Origin: Sulfurimonas sp.
Lineage (GTDB): Bacteria; Campylobacterota; Campylobacteria; Campylobacterales; Sulfurimonadaceae
NCBI GenBank assembly: GCA_027063645.1
Contig: JAMORK010000039.1
Location: 1-64,000 of the forward strand
Direction of reading: 5' to 3'
Length of the DNA: 64,000 nucleotides
The notes under the pieces are model-generated. The model was not told the DNA's origin. It saw only the letters and a program-made list of their open reading frames with translations, and ran no database searches. Numbering within the stretch: the stretch's first letter is position 1; each line of letters starts with the position of its first letter. The position numbers were made by a program, and so were the translations under genes. Positions 63,744 through 64,000 of the stretch are shown piece by piece.

Positions 63744-64000
63744 TATACTTTCCAAACTCCGTGTCGTAGTCTTTTATGAGTCTGTAGGCTGCATGGAGTG
63801 AAGCCACTACCATCGTTGAAGCACCATAACGACCCTCCAAGATGATACCTTCACAGTTAAAATGTTCCATAAAATCACGACCATACTCTTTAGACTCTAC
63901 AACATTGACAAAGCCAACAGGGAAAAGTAAAAGTATGACATTCTCTAGGTTAATATTTAATCTTATAAGTGTATTTATCGCGGCATAGATATATGTAGGA
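63733..64000 (-). CDS. cbiC: Precorrin-8X methylmutase, C-terminal part
   Basis: The gene runs off the right edge; its 5' end is outside. The visible 88 codons read PVGFVNVVESKEYG, then CEGIILEGRYGASTMVVASL, ending DTEFGKYNGK: the PVGFV...ESKE and GRxG[AG]S motifs fit CbiC/CobH, which shifts a methyl group to give hydrogenobyrinate. It overlaps the ferredoxin gene by 11 bases and continues the cobalamin operon to the right. Confidence 0.82.
   Translation of the reverse strand, partial: PTYIYAAINTLIRLNINLENVILLLFPVGFVNVVESKEYGRDFMEHFNCEGIILEGRYGASTMVVASLHAAYRLIKDYDTEFGKYNGK

Noticed and set aside
47212-64000. Cobalamin riboswitch
   Set aside because: Gaps before cobI and the minus-strand cob genes are too short and no B12-box-like sequence was seen.

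Overview
The window looks like a piece of a free-living sulfur-oxidising Campylobacterota (Epsilonproteobacteria) chromosome, most like Sulfurimonas/Sulfuricurvum. This is inferred from the low G+C, the soxCDYZ block, the futalosine-pathway gene mqnD, the TIGR04219-type barrel protein, and gene orders recalled from Campylobacter and Helicobacter (rnhA-rnc-aroC, fliQ-murB, NFACT-coiled coil-cdsA-dxr-tsaD). No tRNA, rRNA, CRISPR array or prophage was seen, and almost every base is in or next to a gene.

Left edge (1-5.3 kb): a complete IS4-family insertion sequence with C9/G9-ended inverted repeats, then a core operon: an unknown gene, a LapB/YciM-like TPR protein, a broken rnhA, rnc and aroC. 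5.3-11.8 kb: a minus-strand sulfur-oxidation operon, soxC-soxD-soxY-soxZ followed by a periplasmic thioredoxin-like protein, a MOSC protein and two related DUF302-like exported proteins. 12-18 kb: a possible toxin-antitoxin pair behind a DUF2231 membrane protein, a coiled-coil protein, DUF493, moaC and mobA (molybdenum cofactor, which SoxC needs), an OmpA-family porin and leuC. 18-23.9 kb: a redox/ABC operon of a dihaem cytochrome c, cupredoxin, dihaem peroxidase, a Cys-rich multi-pass membrane protein and a LolD/FtsX-type ABC transporter, including a small gene that appears to lack a normal start codon.

23.8-36 kb: a cache-GGDEF cyclase, nifS-nifU (Fe-S assembly), a CZB chemoreceptor, a 2OG-Fe(II) oxygenase, rpmI-rplT, mqnD-fliQ-murB, an outer-membrane barrel, tpx and a second cache-GGDEF cyclase. 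35.8-43.5 kb: a conserved NFACT-cdsA-dxr-tsaD block into which a type II restriction-modification pair (HNH nuclease plus m5C methyltransferase) and a histidine kinase are inserted. 43.5-47.2 kb: two further c-di-GMP proteins (REC-GGDEF-EAL and NIT-PAS-HD-GYP).

47.2-64 kb: a scattered cobalamin (corrin ring) cluster: cobI, cobJ, cbiG, cobM, cbiET, cbiD, a thioredoxin-like ferredoxin and partial cbiC. It is interleaved with unrelated genes: a decayed rhuM, a large zinc-ribbon SF1 helicase, a CetB/CetA-like split energy-taxis receptor whose MCP half has a tandem-duplicated NIT sensor, a DEAD-box RNA helicase and a two-component pair whose kinase has a disturbed 5' end.

Three themes cut across the window. 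Genes are broken by internal deletion (rnhA, rhuM) or have lost a normal start (the ABC-operon small gene, the kinase at 59.9 kb). There is a high density of c-di-GMP and chemotaxis genes with nitrate-type NIT or cache sensors. At least five genes have a -10 box 5-7 bases before the ATG and no ribosome-binding site, which suggests leaderless mRNAs.
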